Shown: in pieces, positions 6,483 through 9,356 of the stretch
How positions within the stretch are numbered: the first letter of the stretch is position 1
Layout of the letters: the number at the start of each line of letters is the position of its first letter
Assembly: GCA_021372535.1 (NCBI GenBank)
Contig: JAJFUH010000162.1
Location: 1-9,356 of the forward strand
Reading direction: 5' to 3'
DNA length: 9,356 nt
Origin: a bacterium
GTDB lineage: Bacteria > Latescibacterota > Latescibacteria > Latescibacterales > Latescibacteraceae
Notes under the pieces: model-generated
Told to the model about the DNA's origin: nothing
What the model saw: the letters and a program-made list of their open reading frames with translations, nothing else
Databases searched by the model: none
Translations under genes and position numbers: made by a program

Positions 6483-6547
6483 CTGTTCATACATTTTAAT
6501 AGAACGCGAATTTGCGCGGATCGGACGGATTTACGCGGATTTGAATG
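6483..6547 (+). repeat. Direct repeat, right copy (GCGGATTT-type)
   Basis: Second copy of the 65-nt direct repeat, in the same orientation as 5280-5344. It contains CGCGAATTTG, CGCGGAT, CGGATTTA and CGCGGATTTG as degenerate ~10-nt units. It begins 6 nt after the stop codon of the Tat-exported protein. The rest of this gap (6548-6726) is AT-rich. It holds a TATAAT at 6665-6670 without a good -35, and otherwise nothing recognisable. Confidence 0.65.
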
Positions 6548-6726
6548 ATTGATTGGCAAACCGTTCAACGATGTAGCACAATTATTCGAGCATGTTATAA
6601 TTTTTTCGGCCGTGTACATTTTTTTGACTCGGATAAAGGGTGTGTGTTATTGCTATCAGGTCGGTATAATCGTATATTATTGTATGAACCGCAGTTAATA
6701 CGAAATATCGCAAGGAGTATCCGTTC

Positions 6727-7827
6727 ATGCAGATGTTCAACTGGGCGTTTATTAAATCGAGACTCCACTATATCCTCGCCCTGTTTCCAAAGCTGACCTT
6801 CTTCAAACTGTATGCCATCGCGGTGGCGCTCGTGTCGTACCTGCTTAAACGCGACCGCTCAACGGCTGCTCCGCCGCTCCTCATCGTGAACCTGACCTTC
6901 CGGTGCAATTACTCGTGCATAATGTGCCAGAAAAACGCACCCGGCGACAACAACCCATACAAAAATCCCCAGAGCATCGATTACGAAACGTTTGCGAAGC
7001 TGCTCACGGAAAACGCCCGTTACCTGAGCCTCGTGCGGCTTCATGGCGGCGAGCCGTTTTTCTACACGGAGATACATGAGCTCATCGATCTCCTCAACGA
7101 GCGCGGCATTCCCTACACGGTCATCACCAACGGCTACCTGCTCACTCCCGATATCGCGGAGAAACTGATCAAGAACTGCATTCAGGTGAGCCTGTCCATC
7201 GATGCAGTCGATTCGGAGCTCTACCGTCACATGCGGCGCGGCGGCACAATCGAAAAGGTGACCGAAAACATCCGCAGCCTCAACGAAATCAAACGTGAGC
7301 ATAAATCGAAGACGCCCATTCTCAATATCTCGTCGGCGTTTTTCGGGTTCAATATCGAGGAATTGCCCAAGCTCGTCAGGTACTGTCATGAAAACGGCAT
7401 CGAATCGCTTTCTGCAGGCGAGGGTTGGGGATACAATACGCCGTATATAAAAGACGAAGACCTCATTGGCCATCACGCCGACCGGGCGCGGCAGTCGATT
7501 GCCGAGGCGCGGAAACTTGCCGATGAGCTGGGGGTCATCCTGCGGCTGAAGTTCCCGGGATTGAGGGAACACAAATCCGGCGACCGGCCGGTCGGGAAAA
7601 AGCCGGAACTCACCGGTAAGAGCTGTCTGAATCTGTATGTTTCCGCCGAGCTGCATCCCGATATGAGCGTTATCGCCTGCTGTGATGCCAAGGCGGCGTT
7701 TGGCAGCCTCAGGGATGCCAGCCTGCGTGATATCTGGAACGGCCCCGGATATATCGATGCCCGCCGGAAGCTGCGAAGCCGCGAGGTTCCCGAAGCATGC
7801 AGGGGATGCAAGAGCCTGTATGTGTAA
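6727..7827 (+). CDS. Radical SAM protein with SPASM-type C-terminal cysteine domain
   Basis: A 366-aa radical S-adenosylmethionine enzyme. The [4Fe-4S]-binding motif CX3CX2C is C60-NYS-C64-IM-C67, followed by the SAM-binding GGE motif (G107-G108-E109 in 'RLHGGEPFF') and 'TVITNGYLL' (131-139). The C-terminal region has C300, C318-C319 and C358-RG-C361, a SPASM/Twitch-like layout able to hold one auxiliary Fe-S cluster. The motif 'GSLRDASLRDIWNG' (326-339) is typical of SPASM proteins. Residues ~10-40 are unusually hydrophobic for a cytoplasmic enzyme and may attach it to the membrane. AAGGAG (6712-6717) lies 9 nt before the ATG. SPASM relatives modify peptides, proteins or sugars. No precursor peptide or other partner gene is seen beside it, so the substrate is unknown. 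It is convergent with the propeller gene, with 39 nt between stops and no clear terminator. Confidence 0.92.
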   Translation: MQMFNWAFIKSRLHYILALFPKLTFFKLYAIAVALVSYLLKRDRSTAAPPLLIVNLTFRCNYSCIMCQKNAPGDNNPYKNPQSIDYETFAKLLTENARYLSLVRLHGGEPFFYTEIHELIDLLNERGIPYTVITNGYLLTPDIAEKLIKNCIQVSLSIDAVDSELYRHMRRGGTIEKVTENIRSLNEIKREHKSKTPILNISSAFFGFNIEELPKLVRYCHENGIESLSAGEGWGYNTPYIKDEDLIGHHADRARQSIAEARKLADELGVILRLKFPGLREHKSGDRPVGKKPELTGKSCLNLYVSAELHPDMSVIACCDAKAAFGSLRDASLRDIWNGPGYIDARRKLRSREVPEACRGCKSLYV

Positions 7828-7866
7828 CCATGCTCTCCACGATAGAGGTCTGATTCTCCACCGGCT

Positions 7867-9231
7867 TTACTTTACCATCACCATCTTTCCTGTCACAGTC
7901 CGCCCGCCGCAGGTAAGCCGGGCGAAGTAGATGCCCGTCGAAGCTGTCACTCCGGTGTCGTCTTTACCATCCCATACGACGGTGTGCCGTCCCGCTGTCA
8001 GGAACTCCGTAACGATTATGCGGACTTTCTGCCCCGATATGTTGTAGATGCCGAGGGATGTAGCACCGGCTTCCGGCAGGATGAATTCGATGGTTGTCGA
8101 GGGGTTGAAGGGATTGGGGTAGGAACGGATTACCGGAAATTGTTGGGGTGTTGTGTTTTCTTCTACCGAAACCGGGATGAGTTCACCGGAGTATTTTGCA
8201 ATTCCGTTGTTTGTTCCGATCCAGATGGTATTGTTCTTTTCAAATGCGATTGCATTGATGGAATTATCCGGCAAACCGCTGTTTTCCGTGTTGAATGTTG
8301 TCCAGGTTTCGCCGTCGAAGCGACAGACACCGGCGTCGGTGCCGATCCACTTTGTGTTGTTGTAGTCGACTGCAATTGTGTAGATATTCTTGCTTGGTAT
8401 TCCGCTGTTATCCGGTGTGTAGTTTGTCCATGCTGCGCCGTCATATGCCGCCACACCACCTTTATATCCAACCCATATAACTTTATTTTTGTCCAAAGAC
8501 AGACAGCTTAAATAGTTATTATGGAAAGGGATATCATCGGTATTCAGCTTAATCGAGTTATTGAAATCATAATCGTAACCACCTGTGAAAACATTTAATA
8601 GTATAGTTCTATAAGCATTCAGCCTCGTTATATATATTATATGATTATCATCATACAATACAAAATCAATTGAGTCGAATTCGAGAGGATATCTTTTTAT
8701 GGTATTTTTACCATCGTACTGTGCGATATATGGTCTAATAGAATGAAAGGATTCCCCGCTTCCTAACACATATATTGTATTGTCATCATCGATAATAATT
8801 CTAACAATATCACCGCCTGCTATCCAATCATTCACACCGAACAATGGAAAACCGTTATGTTCTTCTAAAAAAGCCCTTACCATATAATCTTGAGCATTGT
8901 ATTTGAAATCGTAACTGACAAGATTTCCACGATTACTGAACCATTTGACATTGTTTTTATCAACTGCAATTACTCTTCCTAAATGATAATCTTCTCTTCC
9001 ATAGTATTGATAAAACACAGACCATTTTTTGTCATCATATATTGAAATTCCTGGATAACCAATATAATGACCAACCCATTTAATATTGTCCAAATCTATT
9101 GCAATCGAAGAAACAACATTATTGTAAAGACCATCATCAACAGTATAGGAAGTCCAGTATTCATATCGATGATTTTCCGAAAATGAAATATTCCCGGAAA
9201 AGAATAAAAATAAAATAATCATTTTTTTCAC
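7867..9231 (-). CDS. Exported beta-propeller protein with FlgD/T9SS-type C-terminal sorting domain
   Basis: A 454-aa predicted secreted protein. Residues 1-18 form a signal peptide ('MKKMIILFLFFSG'). Repeats of the two-component-regulator-propeller type follow; the clearest are 'VIWVGYKGGVAAYDGAAW' (251-268), 'TKWIGTDAGVCRFDGETW' (293-310) and 'TIWIGTNNGIAKYSG' (335-349). More diverged copies lie around 42-70 and 86-108. Residues ~368-454 form an Ig-like end domain opening with 'YPNPFNPSTTI' and ending 'GIYFARLTCGGRTVTGKMVMVK' (two parts), as in type IX secretion cargo and FlgD-like domains of FCB and candidate phyla. The start is GTG at 9231, with GAAGG (complement of 9241-9245) 9 nt upstream; the ATG at 9222 is too far away. 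A TATAAT-like box (complement of 9330-9335) may be its -10. The N-terminal half is much more AT-rich than the C-terminal half. Surface binding or structural function is inferred; no kinase domain is present. Confidence 0.88.
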   Translation of the reverse strand: MKKMIILFLFFSGNISFSENHRYEYWTSYTVDDGLYNNVVSSIAIDLDNIKWVGHYIGYPGISIYDDKKWSVFYQYYGREDYHLGRVIAVDKNNVKWFSNRGNLVSYDFKYNAQDYMVRAFLEEHNGFPLFGVNDWIAGGDIVRIIIDDDNTIYVLGSGESFHSIRPYIAQYDGKNTIKRYPLEFDSIDFVLYDDNHIIYITRLNAYRTILLNVFTGGYDYDFNNSIKLNTDDIPFHNNYLSCLSLDKNKVIWVGYKGGVAAYDGAAWTNYTPDNSGIPSKNIYTIAVDYNNTKWIGTDAGVCRFDGETWTTFNTENSGLPDNSINAIAFEKNNTIWIGTNNGIAKYSGELIPVSVEENTTPQQFPVIRSYPNPFNPSTTIEFILPEAGATSLGIYNISGQKVRIIVTEFLTAGRHTVVWDGKDDTGVTASTGIYFARLTCGGRTVTGKMVMVK

Positions 9232-9356
9232 GGTAATTCGCCTTCGATAAGTGAGGCAAACGGTATTCTATTCACCTCTTTTTTCAGGGTGTGTTTGGGG
9301 AAAATGTATATTAGTACAGATAATTGGTGATTATATCCAAAATATTGATAATAATA

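Noticed and set aside
5508-6494. Long antisense open frame (328 codons)
   Set aside because: It is opposite a well-supported gene in GC-rich sequence, with no recognisable domain. The same reasoning removes the antisense frames at 4646-5287 and 6859-7656.
6545-6796. Possible RiPP precursor peptide before the radical SAM gene
   Set aside because: The frame overlaps the start of the enzyme, has no ribosome-binding site and lacks a leader/core layout.

Overview
The window reads as chromosomal DNA from an uncultured-type Gram-negative bacterium. The best placement from sequence alone is the FCB superphylum or a neighbouring candidate phylum. The clue is the last gene: an exported beta-propeller protein ending in a 'YPNPFNPSTTI' FlgD/T9SS-type sorting domain, which is typical of those groups. 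The nickel operator, by contrast, is of the GTGTTA...TAACAC type that I recall from deltaproteobacteria. This placement is inference; the full rRNA genes would settle it.

Layout. (1) 1-508: the 3' end of a 23S rRNA gene, a 5S rRNA gene and a strong intrinsic terminator, ending an rRNA operon. No tRNA is seen in the 23S-5S spacer. (2) 757-1695: a cation diffusion facilitator (CDF) metal exporter with all three metal sites recognisable. (3) 1696-2114: a gene-poor stretch with a short REP-like hairpin and a striking 98-bp multi-arm inverted repeat. (4) 2115-5269: a nickel-uptake locus. It holds nikR behind a promoter whose -10 lies inside a NikR-type operator, then nikM, nikN (PDGLE protein), nikQ and nikO, an energy-coupling-factor (ECF) nickel importer. 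(5) 5280-6547: a Tat-exported, probably lipid-anchored TIM-barrel (glycosidase-like) protein, bracketed by two 65-nt imperfect direct repeats. (6) 6727-7827: a radical SAM/SPASM protein. (7) 7867-9231, minus strand: the propeller/sorting-domain protein, convergent with the radical SAM gene and visibly mosaic in base composition.

How it works together. NikR should sense Ni(II) and repress its own promoter, and probably the downstream importer as well. NikM binds Ni(II) through its N-terminal Met-His and His67. NikN and NikQ complete the membrane part, and NikO supplies ATP hydrolysis. The upstream CDF exporter could balance the importer, although no operator is visible before it. The last three genes show no obvious functional link to nickel.

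No wholly new multi-gene system is evident. The items most worth follow-up are the covarying change in the sarcin-ricin loop, the three-way-junction inverted repeat before nikR, the direct-repeat-flanked Tat gene, and the mosaic propeller gene.
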